Source: an uncultured Planctomycetaceae bacterium
Lineage (GTDB): Bacteria > Planctomycetota > Planctomycetia > Gemmatales > Gemmataceae
Assembly: GCA_937888715.1 (NCBI GenBank)
Contig: CALARU010000114.1
Coordinates: forward strand, 1-64,000
Reading direction: 5' to 3'
DNA length: 64,000 bases
Translations under genes and position numbers: made by a program
Part shown: positions 8,622 through 16,938 of the stretch, one piece after another
How positions within the stretch are numbered: position 1 is the first letter of the stretch
Layout of the letters: each line of letters opens with the position of its first letter
Notes under the pieces: model-generated
Told to the model about the DNA's origin: nothing
Databases searched by the model: none
The model's input: the letters and a program-made list of their open reading frames with translations, nothing else

Positions 8622-8942
8622 GTCGACAACCTTTCAAATTAAACAAGTAGAGACAAGTGGGTATCATAACCTGATTTGGGCCAAATACCATAGTTATAAG
8701 GGCCTTAAAATGTAACGATTATGCGGGCCTTTGTAGGCCTCGGAAAAATCTTCCCAACGCAATCTACCCTAATAAGTGTTACAGCTTTTTTCAGAATGTG
8801 AAAGTGTATCGGTAGTAAGGTTTCTCTGTGAGAAATTAACTTTCCTGCCCGGGCAATATCCACGGGTAAATTCTTTTATTTGTCGATTTTAAAACCTATC
8901 GCTTAAGGTTATTTGTTTGTTATTGGCTGTTTGGAGGGAATC
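8622..8942. other. Divergent intergenic region without a gene
   Basis: About 320 bases separate the starts of the minus-strand Gfo/Idh/MocA gene and the plus-strand HEAT-repeat gene. It should hold both promoters. I see no convincing -35/-10 pair, no RNA gene and no conserved reading frame; the only candidate upstream start for the right gene is a TTG at 8913. Confidence 0.5.
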
Positions 8943-9638
8943 ATGGACAGTCGCTTTTTTTTGGTAATGATGCTTGGGGTTGCCAGTATGGGGCCTGTGC
9001 AAGCAGGTGTAATTAATGGCAGTTTGTTCTTTGGCAAGAAGCCAGTTAAAAACCCAGTAGAAAGAGTTCCCGAGCTAATCGGAATTCTTAAAACCGATGG
9101 GGATGAAGACAAAAGAGCTGATGCAGCATCGGAGCTAAGGCAATTCGATCCTGCAGCCTTCCCTATGGTGGTGCCTGTGTTAATCGAAGCATTGGCTAAC
9201 GATAAAAAGCCCTCAGTAAGGGCGGAATCAGCCATATCACTCAGCAAGATTAGGCCGGTTTCCCCGTTTGTAGGGCAAGCACTTGAAAATTCGATAAGCA
9301 CAGATGCATCCATGAGAGTGCGTATTCAAGCAAGAAGTTCCTTGCTCCAATATAATCTTGCAGGGTATAGGTCTGCGCCTAAAAATATCGAAAGCGCAAT
9401 CCAAAGCGGTGAACCGCCGCTTGCAGATGCACCAACCATCATTCCAACATTTCCGGTTTCCAACGGGGCACCATTAATTGCCAAGCCAATATCAAGAATG
9501 AATTTGCTGAATCCTGGTACGAACCCAGCATTGAAGCCAGTGCCATCTTCGAAAAAAGCTGAGCCATTGAAATTGGAACCCTTAAAGAAAGACAGTAAGG
9601 TTAAAGTTATCGATGGGCCAGAACTTCTGCCTAACTAG
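8943..9638 (+). CDS. Exported HEAT-repeat protein
   Basis: The 231-residue protein has a signal peptide (MDSRFFLVMMLGVASMGPVQA). Residues about 35-140 form two to three HEAT-like helical repeats (VPELIGILKTDGDEDKRADA, then VPVLIEALANDKKPSVRAE and SISTDASMRVRIQARSSLLQ). The C-terminal 90 residues are Pro/Lys-rich and probably disordered. The ATG at 8943 is preferred to the TTG at 8913 because GGAGGG (8933-8938) stands just upstream and the signal peptide starts there. HEAT repeats usually mediate protein contacts; planctomycetes encode many exported HEAT proteins of unknown role. A terminator follows. Confidence 0.8.
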   Translation: MDSRFFLVMMLGVASMGPVQAGVINGSLFFGKKPVKNPVERVPELIGILKTDGDEDKRADAASELRQFDPAAFPMVVPVLIEALANDKKPSVRAESAISLSKIRPVSPFVGQALENSISTDASMRVRIQARSSLLQYNLAGYRSAPKNIESAIQSGEPPLADAPTIIPTFPVSNGAPLIAKPISRMNLLNPGTNPALKPVPSSKKAEPLKLEPLKKDSKVKVIDGPELLPN

Positions 9639-9670
9639 GGTGGTAAACTGGATTATTATAAAAGGAAGAA

Positions 9671-9702
9671 GGACTGGAGAAATAACTCCAGCCCTTTTTT
9701 TG
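9671..9702 (+). terminator. Intrinsic terminator after the HEAT-repeat gene
   Basis: The stem GGACTGGAG / CTCCAGCCC has a six-base AAATAA loop and is followed by seven T residues. It lies between the convergent HEAT-repeat gene and lpdA, 33 bases after the former's stop. Confidence 0.85.
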
Positions 9703-9734
9703 TGTTTTAGGTTGAAAGCAAAAGCGGATGAAGC

Positions 9735-11144
9735 TTAAGATTTTTTGGGCATTGCATGGGTCGGGTGTCCGAAAATAGATTCAGCAGCTTCTGAAAGGGT
9801 TTCAGAAAGAGTAGGATGCGCATGCATAGTCATGGCTAAATCGCGTGCACAAGCGCCCATTTCGATAGCAAGCATAGCTTCGCCAATCATTTCGCCAGCA
9901 TCGACTCCAACAATACCAATGCCAAGAATGCGCTCCGTTTTTGGGTCTACTAAAAGCTTGGTAAGGCCTTCGGTGCGTTTGCGAGTCATGGCTCTGCCTG
10001 ACCCTGCCCAAGGGAAACGAACGCGTTTAACTTCAATGCCTTTGGCTTGGGCTTCATTTTCAGTTAAGCCACACCAAGCAATTTCTGGATCGGTAAAAAT
10101 AACCGCAGGCACCGCTTTGACATCGTAAACAGCAGGCTCGCCACAAATCACTTCAGCAGCAATCTTGCCTTCGTAGGTAGCTTTATGCGCAAGCATAGGA
10201 TCACCAGCGACATCGCCAATTGCAAAAATATGCTCAACAGCAGTCCGCATTTGATCATCAACCGGGATGAAACCTTTTTGGTCTAAAACGATGCCGGTTT
10301 TATCGAGGCCGATATCGCCAGTGTTGGGCCTTCTGCCAACCGAAACCAGAACCCTGTCAAAAATCGGTTCTTTCTCGGTGACTTCTGGGCCTTCGATAGT
10401 TGCTTTGATTCCCTTTGCAACTTCTTCAACTTTGACAACCTTGGTTTTAAGGAAGATTTTGTGAAAGATGGTTTCAAGTCTGCGGTGTAAAGGCATAACA
10501 AGATCGCGATCAGCGCCAGGCAATAAGCCATCCGACATTTCTACAACGGTGACTTTACTACCCAAAGAAGCATAAACAAAACCCAGTTCTAATCCGATGT
10601 AGCCACCACCAACGACGAGAAGCTTAGCAGGAATATCTTCGAGTTTCAGAGCGCCTGTGGAATCCATGATGCGATTGGTGGGAAGGTTGAAAGCAGGTGG
10701 CTTAGTTGGGCTAGACCCTGTACTAATAATACATTTTTCGAATTTGACAGAGCCTTTGCCTTCGACCTCGATGGTGTTGGGCGAGGTAAACTTACCTTTG
10801 CCTTGAACAAAGTTAATTTTTCGTGCATCGCAAAGCCTTCCCAGATTGGTGGAAAAGGAGCTTACGACATTCTGCCAATGGCCGCGAACGAGATTGAGAT
10901 CGATCTTTGGTTCGCCGAATTTAAGTCCAAAGTGGATACCTTCCTTGGCATCTTGGATTAGTTTAGCGATATGTAAAACAGATTTTGAAGGAATGCACCC
11001 AACATTAAGGCATGTGCCGCCTGGTTTGGGCCCAGTTTCAATAAGTGTAACTTTCATGCCAAGGTCAGCAGCAAGAAAAGCAGCGGCGTATCCCCCTGGC
11101 CCCGCACCTAAAACAGCCAGTTGGGTTTCCTGAATCTGTGCCAT
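9735..11144 (-). CDS. lpdA: Dihydrolipoyl dehydrogenase (E3)
   Basis: This 469-residue flavoprotein is the E3 component that reoxidises dihydrolipoamide of the pyruvate dehydrogenase complex. The FAD-binding motif is AVLGAGPGGYAAAF (residues 10-23). The redox-active disulfide is Cys45-Cys50 in GGTCLNVGCIPSKS. The NAD-binding Rossmann motif is VVGGGYIGLELGFVYASLG, and the second FAD motif is HIFAIGDVAGDPMLAHKA. The C-terminal interface has the catalytic dyad in MHAHPTLSET. It is the last gene of the aceE-aceF-lpdA operon, about 45 bases after aceF. The length is typical and nothing is missing. Confidence 0.96.
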   Translation of the reverse strand: MAQIQETQLAVLGAGPGGYAAAFLAADLGMKVTLIETGPKPGGTCLNVGCIPSKSVLHIAKLIQDAKEGIHFGLKFGEPKIDLNLVRGHWQNVVSSFSTNLGRLCDARKINFVQGKGKFTSPNTIEVEGKGSVKFEKCIISTGSSPTKPPAFNLPTNRIMDSTGALKLEDIPAKLLVVGGGYIGLELGFVYASLGSKVTVVEMSDGLLPGADRDLVMPLHRRLETIFHKIFLKTKVVKVEEVAKGIKATIEGPEVTEKEPIFDRVLVSVGRRPNTGDIGLDKTGIVLDQKGFIPVDDQMRTAVEHIFAIGDVAGDPMLAHKATYEGKIAAEVICGEPAVYDVKAVPAVIFTDPEIAWCGLTENEAQAKGIEVKRVRFPWAGSGRAMTRKRTEGLTKLLVDPKTERILGIGIVGVDAGEMIGEAMLAIEMGACARDLAMTMHAHPTLSETLSEAAESIFGHPTHAMPKKS

Positions 11145-11189
11145 TTCATTAGATCCTTATGTAAACAAAAGTAGTCAAAAGGCCTGAAA

Positions 11190-12461
11190 TTAAGCGTGAA
11201 TAAGAAGCTGATAAGGGTTTTCAAGCATCTCAGCCAACCGCCTCGTAAATCGGGCAGCAATCGCCCCATCAATCACTCTATGATCATAGGAGAGAGACAA
11301 AGGCATCATCAAGCGTGGGACAATTTCCCCGTTATGAACAACTGGTTCAAGCCTGCCTCGCGAGATACCCAGAATTGCAACTTCAGGATAATTGACAATA
11401 GGAGTGAACCCAGTGCCACCAATCCCACCCAGATTCGTGATGGTAAAGGTACCACCGGTAAGATCTTTGGAATCGAGTTTGCGTTGCCTTGCCCGCTCAG
11501 CAATGGAAGTCAATTCTTCAGCAAGTTCAGCAATGCTTTTTTTGTCGACATCGCGGATCACAGGAACAAGAAGGCCGTTTTCTGTATCGACTGCAACGCC
11601 TATATTATAAAACTTCTTGTGGATGATTTGATTACCCGCAACATCAATGCTGCTGTTGAATACAGGGTATTCCTTAAGCAGAACAACCACAGCCTTCATC
11701 GCAAAAGCCGAGATGGTAAGCTTTGGTCCCTTGGTTTGCGATTTGCGAAATGCTTCGAAATCGGTGATGTCTGATAAATCGCTTTGAGTAACATGTGGCA
11801 CAATGCTCCATGAAAGCGACATTTGCCTAGCAGTGGCCCTGCGAATGGCAGACATGGGCTGCCTTTCAACGGTACCAAAATCTTCGAAGCGTGGAAGAGG
11901 CGGAACAGAAATGGAGCCACCCGTGGATCCGTTTGAGCCGCTGCCTCGCACGAAGCTTCGTACATCATCTTCGCTAACTCTGCCATGCCTGCCAGTGCCT
12001 GGAACATGACCAAGATCGACGCCAAGCTCTCGGGCAATTCTTCTGGTGGAAGGGCCTGCGGGGATAACCTTGTTATCATCGTGAGCAAGAACAATAGGTG
12101 CAGTTTTCGTGGCAGTTGCAGTTACAACTGGAGGAACCGCAGCAGGAGCGGGAATAGGAGCAGCCACAGGTGTTTTTTTAGGAACAGGTGGAGGAGATGA
12201 GGAAGCTGCAGCAGCGCCTGCACCAGCAGGGTCGATGACAAAAATAAGTTGCCCTATTTTTACTTGATCGCCTTGCTTGATCAGGATCTGGGTGATTTTT
12301 CCAGCAGCGGGTGAGGGCACTTCGAGTGCAGCCTTATCAGCTTGAACTTCGACCAAAGGTTGATCTTTGGTAACAATGTCACCCACATTTACCTTGATAG
12401 CGTTGACTTCAACAATCTCGACATTTTCTTTGAGGGCTTGCAGCTTGAATTCAATGGACAT
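11190..12461 (-). CDS. aceF: Dihydrolipoamide acetyltransferase (E2), pyruvate dehydrogenase
   Basis: The 423-residue E2 has one N-terminal lipoyl domain (lipoyl lysine Lys43 in VQADKAALEVPSPAAG), then an Ala/Pro-rich linker. A peripheral subunit-binding domain follows (IPAGPSTRRIARELGVDLG, VPGTGRHGRVSEDDV), and then the acyltransferase core with catalytic SLSYDHRVIDGAIAARF near the C-terminus. It transfers the acetyl group to CoA and forms the complex core. The ATG at 12461 is preferred over an upstream ATG at 12503 because the lipoyl domain starts there and AAGGA precedes it. A single lipoyl domain is fewer than the three of E. coli but is common elsewhere. Confidence 0.95.
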   Translation of the reverse strand: MSIEFKLQALKENVEIVEVNAIKVNVGDIVTKDQPLVEVQADKAALEVPSPAAGKITQILIKQGDQVKIGQLIFVIDPAGAGAAAASSSPPPVPKKTPVAAPIPAPAAVPPVVTATATKTAPIVLAHDDNKVIPAGPSTRRIARELGVDLGHVPGTGRHGRVSEDDVRSFVRGSGSNGSTGGSISVPPLPRFEDFGTVERQPMSAIRRATARQMSLSWSIVPHVTQSDLSDITDFEAFRKSQTKGPKLTISAFAMKAVVVLLKEYPVFNSSIDVAGNQIIHKKFYNIGVAVDTENGLLVPVIRDVDKKSIAELAEELTSIAERARQRKLDSKDLTGGTFTITNLGGIGGTGFTPIVNYPEVAILGISRGRLEPVVHNGEIVPRLMMPLSLSYDHRVIDGAIAARFTRRLAEMLENPYQLLIHA

Positions 12462-12531
12462 CGTACAAAATCCTTGCAAGTTAGAACCAGGAACTAAATT
12501 CACAGCTCAATTGAGGCTGGGACAACATATA

Positions 12532-15255
12532 TTAAGCAGTCATCGGGCTGATCTTCTCTGGGTTGATGCCCAACTTTGTAATTGCATCAGCAACAACAGA
12601 AGTTTCAATCAGACCTTTTTTACTAAGTTGGTAAAGCGTGCCAACGGTGATGCATTCGGAATCAATTTCAAAATGTCTTCGAAGGGAGGGCCTGGTTTCG
12701 CTTCTACCAAAGCCATCGGTGCCGAGAGCGAAAAGCCCGCCCGGAACCCATCGTGTAATCATTTCGGGAACCGAGCGCATATGGTCGCTTGCAGCAATGA
12801 AAACGCCTTCCTCTTCAGCTAATATTTTTTCGATATACGAAAGTTTTGGAGTGTGAGTGGGGTGCAGCATATTCCAACGATCCACTTCCAATGCTTCTCT
12901 GCGTAACTCGCGGTAGCTTGTAACGCTCCAAACATCTGCAGCGATGCCAAATTGTTCTGCAAGCATTTGCTGTGCTTTTAAAGTATGAACCAAAATAGGC
13001 CCACTGCCAAACAAATGAACCTTCTTGCCTCCCTGAGCTTCAATGGAGGATTTTTTAAGTTTGTAAATACCCTTAAGCACACCTTCTTCTGCGCCCTCGG
13101 GCATAGGAAGCATGGAGTAATTGTCGTTATAAAGAGTGATGTAGTAGAAAACATCTTCCTGAGCTGGGCCAGTCATCCTGCGAATGCCATCGCGCAAAAT
13201 AATTGCAAGCTCATAAGCATAAGCGGGATCATAAGCTACCAAGTTGGGCACAGTAGAAGCGACCAAATGGCTATGCCCATCTTCGTGCTGAAGCCCTTCA
13301 CCGCTGAGGGTAGTACGGCCTGCAGTCGCCCCTAGCATAAAGCCCCTGGTGCGAAGATCTGCAGCAGCCCAAGCGAGATCGCCTATGCGCTGAAATCCAA
13401 ACATGGAGTAATAAATGTAGAAGGGGATCATCTGCACGCCATGCGTGGTGTAGGATGTTCCTGCTGCGATGAAGGAAGACATTGCACCCGCTTCGGTGAT
13501 GCCCTCTTCAAGAATCTGACCATCAACGGCTTCACGATAAGTGACCGCCATTTTCGAATCGACGGGCTCGTAAAGTTGCCCGACATGGGAATAGATTTTG
13601 AAGGTGGTAAAGAAAGGATCCATACCAAAGGTACGGCCTTCATCAGGGATAATGGGTACAATGCGTGCACCGATATCTTTGTCTTTAAGAAACTGGCCAA
13701 GCATATCGACAAAAACCCCGGTGGTCGAAGGCGATTTATCACCACTACCAGTGACATAACGCTTGATGAATTCTTGTCCTGGAGTTTTTAGATCAGGGGC
13801 CTTGGAAGTTCGAACAGGCAGATAGCCGCCCAAAGCTTTTCGTCGTTCCTGGAGATATTTAATCTCGGGGCTGTTTTGGTCGGGAAGGAAGAAGCGAGCC
13901 TTGCTTACATCTTCATCCGAGAAAGGCAGATTGAAACGGGTTCGAAAATCTAGGAGATGCTTCGCCTTGAGCTTTTTCTGCCCATGAGTGATATTCATTC
14001 CTTCGCCCGCTTCGCCCAAACCGTAACCCTTTACAGTTTTTACAAGAACGACAGTAGGAACGCCCTTGGTTTCGGTAGCAGCTTTGTAGGCAGCATAAAC
14101 TTTTAATGGGTCGTGACCGCCTCGACGAAGCTTGGTGAGTTGTTCATCAGAATAATCTTCAACAAGCTTGAGAAGTTCAGGATACTTGCCAAAGAAATGC
14201 TCCCGCAGATAGGCGCCATCTTCGACTGCATACTTTTGGTATTCACCATCGACGGTTTCATTCATGCGATGTAAAAGAATACCGGTACGATCTTTGGCAA
14301 TAATGGGATCCCATTCGCTGCCCCAAACGACTTTGATAACATTCCAGCCAGCGCCTTTGAAAGCCGCTTCAAGTTCTTGAATGATCTTGCCGTTGCCTCG
14401 TACAGGGCCATCAAGCCTTTGGAGGTTGCAATTGATAACAAAAATGAGGTTATCAAGGTGTTCTCTGGAAGCTAAATTGATTGCACCTAAAGTTTCAGGT
14501 TCATCGCATTCTCCATCACCTAAAAAGCACCAGACTTTGCGGTCAGAAGGTTCAACAATTTTACGATCTTGAAGATAGCGGTTAAACTTAGCTTGATAAA
14601 TCGACATAATGGGGCCAAGGCCCATCGAAACAGTAGGGAATTGCCAGAAATTAGGCATAAGCCAAGGATGTGGGTAGGAAGATAAACCACCGCCTGGCTC
14701 AAGTTCTCTGCGGAAGTTTTTAAGATGTTGTTCGCTGAGTCTGCCCTCAAGGAAGGCTCTGGAATAAATACCAGGTGAAGCGTGGCCTTGGAAATAAACC
14801 AAATCGCCACCGCCAGGGGTCTCTGGACCACGGAAGAAATGGTTGAAAGCTACTTCATAAAGTGTTGCACATGAAGCAAAAGTTGAAATGTGGCCACCCA
14901 AAGTGCCATCTAATTCGTTGGCATGGACAACCATTGCCATGGCGTTCCAGCGGATCAAGCTTTTAATTTTGCGTTCGATTTCGCGGTCGCCTGGGTAGGC
15001 GGGTTGCTTCCCGGGTGGGATGGTGTTGATGTAGGGTGTATTTGCAGTAAAAGGAATATGTACGCCAGCAGTATGAGCTTTTAAGCGTAATTGAGTGAGG
15101 AGATATTCAGCCCGATCGATGCCGCTGGTTTGTAAAACCGAAGAGAGAGAATCGAGCCACTCACGGGTTTCCACCATATCGACATCATTTGGAACCGAAG
15201 TGGGTTCCAAAATTGCAGAAGATGAGCCATTCACACCACTATTGCCATTATCCAT
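12532..15255 (-). CDS. aceE: Pyruvate dehydrogenase E1 component, homodimeric type
   Basis: The 907-residue protein matches homodimeric AceE in length and motifs. The thiamine-diphosphate fold includes GHISTFASCATLYEVAFNHF, then YFQGHASPGIYSRAFLEGRL, and the ThDP motif VWCFLGDGECDEPETLGAIN (GDG...). The C-terminal part holds the pyrimidine and transketolase-C domains (LEEGITEAGAMSSFIAAGTS, HEDGHSHLVASTVPN). It decarboxylates pyruvate and acetylates the lipoyl group of AceF. The ATG at 15255 has GGAG eight bases upstream; a GTG at 15261 is the alternative start. It is the first gene of the aceE-aceF-lpdA operon, so its promoter should lie within 15256-15585. Confidence 0.96.
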   Translation of the reverse strand: MDNGNSGVNGSSSAILEPTSVPNDVDMVETREWLDSLSSVLQTSGIDRAEYLLTQLRLKAHTAGVHIPFTANTPYINTIPPGKQPAYPGDREIERKIKSLIRWNAMAMVVHANELDGTLGGHISTFASCATLYEVAFNHFFRGPETPGGGDLVYFQGHASPGIYSRAFLEGRLSEQHLKNFRRELEPGGGLSSYPHPWLMPNFWQFPTVSMGLGPIMSIYQAKFNRYLQDRKIVEPSDRKVWCFLGDGECDEPETLGAINLASREHLDNLIFVINCNLQRLDGPVRGNGKIIQELEAAFKGAGWNVIKVVWGSEWDPIIAKDRTGILLHRMNETVDGEYQKYAVEDGAYLREHFFGKYPELLKLVEDYSDEQLTKLRRGGHDPLKVYAAYKAATETKGVPTVVLVKTVKGYGLGEAGEGMNITHGQKKLKAKHLLDFRTRFNLPFSDEDVSKARFFLPDQNSPEIKYLQERRKALGGYLPVRTSKAPDLKTPGQEFIKRYVTGSGDKSPSTTGVFVDMLGQFLKDKDIGARIVPIIPDEGRTFGMDPFFTTFKIYSHVGQLYEPVDSKMAVTYREAVDGQILEEGITEAGAMSSFIAAGTSYTTHGVQMIPFYIYYSMFGFQRIGDLAWAAADLRTRGFMLGATAGRTTLSGEGLQHEDGHSHLVASTVPNLVAYDPAYAYELAIILRDGIRRMTGPAQEDVFYYITLYNDNYSMLPMPEGAEEGVLKGIYKLKKSSIEAQGGKKVHLFGSGPILVHTLKAQQMLAEQFGIAADVWSVTSYRELRREALEVDRWNMLHPTHTPKLSYIEKILAEEEGVFIAASDHMRSVPEMITRWVPGGLFALGTDGFGRSETRPSLRRHFEIDSECITVGTLYQLSKKGLIETSVVADAITKLGINPEKISPMTA

Positions 15256-15399
15256 AAGCACAACTCCAATGGCACAAGACTCAAGAAGCAGGCAAACAAA
15301 TTGCCTAACAATTCTATTCTATGTTTCCGACAAGGCTGGTATAGACCAAGCTTGGCCAATACGGAAACATTGAAGGCCTCCAGAGCATTAATAGGACTA

Positions 15400-15423
15400 G
15401 ATTTCTAGAGGTTTCTAGAAATC
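15400..15423. promoter_or_regulatory. 10-bp perfect inverted repeat, possible operator
   Basis: GATTTCTAGA (15400-15409) and TCTAGAAATC (15414-15423) are exact reverse complements separated by GGTT. The site lies about 145 bases upstream of the aceE start and 160 bases upstream of hflX. No U-tract follows either arm, so a terminator is unlikely and a repressor or activator dimer site is plausible. The protein that would bind is unknown. Confidence 0.4.
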
Positions 15424-15531
15424 CATCTTATTAACTTAATGAAATATAAACTTGGATTTAGTTTCTCTAAACCAAAGCCTATAATTTCAATAGAGATCCA
15501 TCCCTCGAGATGCTAATCTTTTCTTGATAAT

Positions 15532-15545
15532 ATACCTAGAGGTAT
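15532..15545. repeat. Small inverted repeat upstream of hflX
   Basis: ATACCT-AG-AGGTAT is a perfect 6-bp dyad 40 bases before the hflX start. It may be an operator half-pair or chance in A+T-rich DNA. Confidence 0.25.
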
Positions 15546-15585
15546 TTTCTTTCCCGGGCTGTTTTTAAGGAGAATAAACCAAACC

Positions 15586-16884
15586 GTGACCCTAGATGTC
15601 CCACGCGATAAAATCACTGTAGGTTCTGAAAAAGCTTTTCTTGTTAGCGTTGTTCTTTCAGAACGACCCGTAAATGAAGACCCACTAGAAGAAATTCGAG
15701 GTCTTGCAACTTCCGCAGGTGCAATAATAGTAGGCGGTATCAGCCAAAAAAGGCATGGAATTGCCCCCGCAACCTATATAGGCAGGGGTAAACTTCAGGA
15801 ATTGCAGGAACAGGTGCTGATGACTGAAGCCGATGTCGTTATATTTGATAATGAACTTTCTCCCGCCCAAATTCGAAACCTCGAAAAAGCCACGAAAGTT
15901 AAAGTTTTAGATCGAAGCGAGTTAATTCTTGATATTTTTGCAACGCGCGCCAGAACTATAGAATCAAGACTCCAAGTTGAACTCGCCCAGCTGGTTTACG
16001 CCTTACCACGCCTAAAAAGAATGTGGACCCATCTTTCCCGAATTGCTGCTGGTATTGGTATGCGCGGCCCAGGCGAAACCCAGTTGGAAGAAGATAAACG
16101 AATCGTTGGGTATCGAATCCGCGATCTTAAAAATAAACTTCGGGAAATCCAAGCTCGTAAAGAAAGGGAAGTCGAATCCCGAATGGGCGAGCACACTGTC
16201 TCCCTCGTTGGTTATACCAATGCAGGTAAAAGCACCCTTATGAATACCCTTACAGGTGCGGGTGTTGGGGTTGAAGACAAGCTGTTTTCAACGCTGGAAA
16301 CACGCACCAGGCAATGGCGCTTGAAGGAATGGGGGAAAGTTCTCTTGAGCGATACGGTTGGGTTTATCCGCGATCTGCCCCATCATCTGGTCGCATCCTT
16401 TAAGGCAACCCTTGAAGAAACGATGCAGGCAAAGTTGCTTATTCATGTTGTTGATGCAAGTAGCCCCCAAGTTGAAGACCAAATTGACGCAGTAAAAAAA
16501 GTGCTTTCTGAACTTGGTTGTTCAACAAAACCAACCTTGCTGGTGCTAAACAAAGTCGACAAAATTACGGATGAATCCATCCTGCATGTATTGCAGGCAA
16601 GGCATCCCAACGCAGTTTGTATTAGTGCAGCAACCCGCCAAGGAATTGATCAATTAAGAGATTCTGTAATCAGTGCGCTTAGTTCTGAATTTTTAATGCT
16701 GAAGATTGAGGCTCATTCCGGGAACGGGAAACTGTTCGCTTATCTTGCATCGAATGCCGAAATTATTAGACAGGAATTTGTTGACGATAAAGCCATATTC
16801 GTTTGCTCTGTGCCCAAGCATCTGCTGCACAAACTGGAAGGCCCCGATGTTACGATTACAAAGATGGATGAAGTCGTAGCGTAA
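15586..16884 (+). CDS. hflX: GTPase HflX
   Basis: The 432-residue protein is a ribosome-associated GTPase of the Obg-HflX superfamily. The N-terminal HflX domain has the glycine-rich segment ATYIGRGKLQELQEQV, and the linker has GIGMRGPGETQLEEDKR. The G domain follows with the P-loop GYTNAGKS (residues 209-216), DTVGF (G3, from residue 256) and NKVD (G4, from residue 322). HflX rescues or splits stalled or heat-damaged ribosomes. The start is a GTG with AAGGAG about 13 bases upstream; no in-frame ATG precedes the conserved domain. A bidirectional terminator follows directly. Confidence 0.95.
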   Translation: MTLDVPRDKITVGSEKAFLVSVVLSERPVNEDPLEEIRGLATSAGAIIVGGISQKRHGIAPATYIGRGKLQELQEQVLMTEADVVIFDNELSPAQIRNLEKATKVKVLDRSELILDIFATRARTIESRLQVELAQLVYALPRLKRMWTHLSRIAAGIGMRGPGETQLEEDKRIVGYRIRDLKNKLREIQARKEREVESRMGEHTVSLVGYTNAGKSTLMNTLTGAGVGVEDKLFSTLETRTRQWRLKEWGKVLLSDTVGFIRDLPHHLVASFKATLEETMQAKLLIHVVDASSPQVEDQIDAVKKVLSELGCSTKPTLLVLNKVDKITDESILHVLQARHPNAVCISAATRQGIDQLRDSVISALSSEFLMLKIEAHSGNGKLFAYLASNAEIIRQEFVDDKAIFVCSVPKHLLHKLEGPDVTITKMDEVVA

Positions 16885-16886
16885 AA

Positions 16887-16914
16887 AAAGCCGGCTTTTA
16901 TAAAAAGCCGGCTT
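16887..16914. terminator. Bidirectional terminator between hflX and the PpiD-like gene
   Basis: A symmetric stem, AAGCCGGCTTTT-ATA-AAAAGCCGGCTT, lies between two convergent stop codons, with A-runs to its left. It can serve both hflX (plus strand) and the minus-strand gene ending at 16939. Confidence 0.8.
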
Positions 16915-16938
16915 AATACTATCTTTTCCTACCCAAGT

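Larger units (their letters stand above)
15256..15585. other. Divergent promoter region between aceE and hflX
   Basis: These 330 bases contain no gene. They carry a near-perfect -10-like TATAAT at 15480-15485 on the hflX strand, although no good -35 lies at standard spacing. Two inverted repeats are described separately. The region should contain the promoters of both the pyruvate dehydrogenase operon and hflX. Confidence 0.55.

Noticed and set aside
11196-11774. 192-codon plus-strand ORF antisense to aceF
   Set aside because: Shadow of the E2 catalytic domain; no Shine-Dalgarno or domain of its own.
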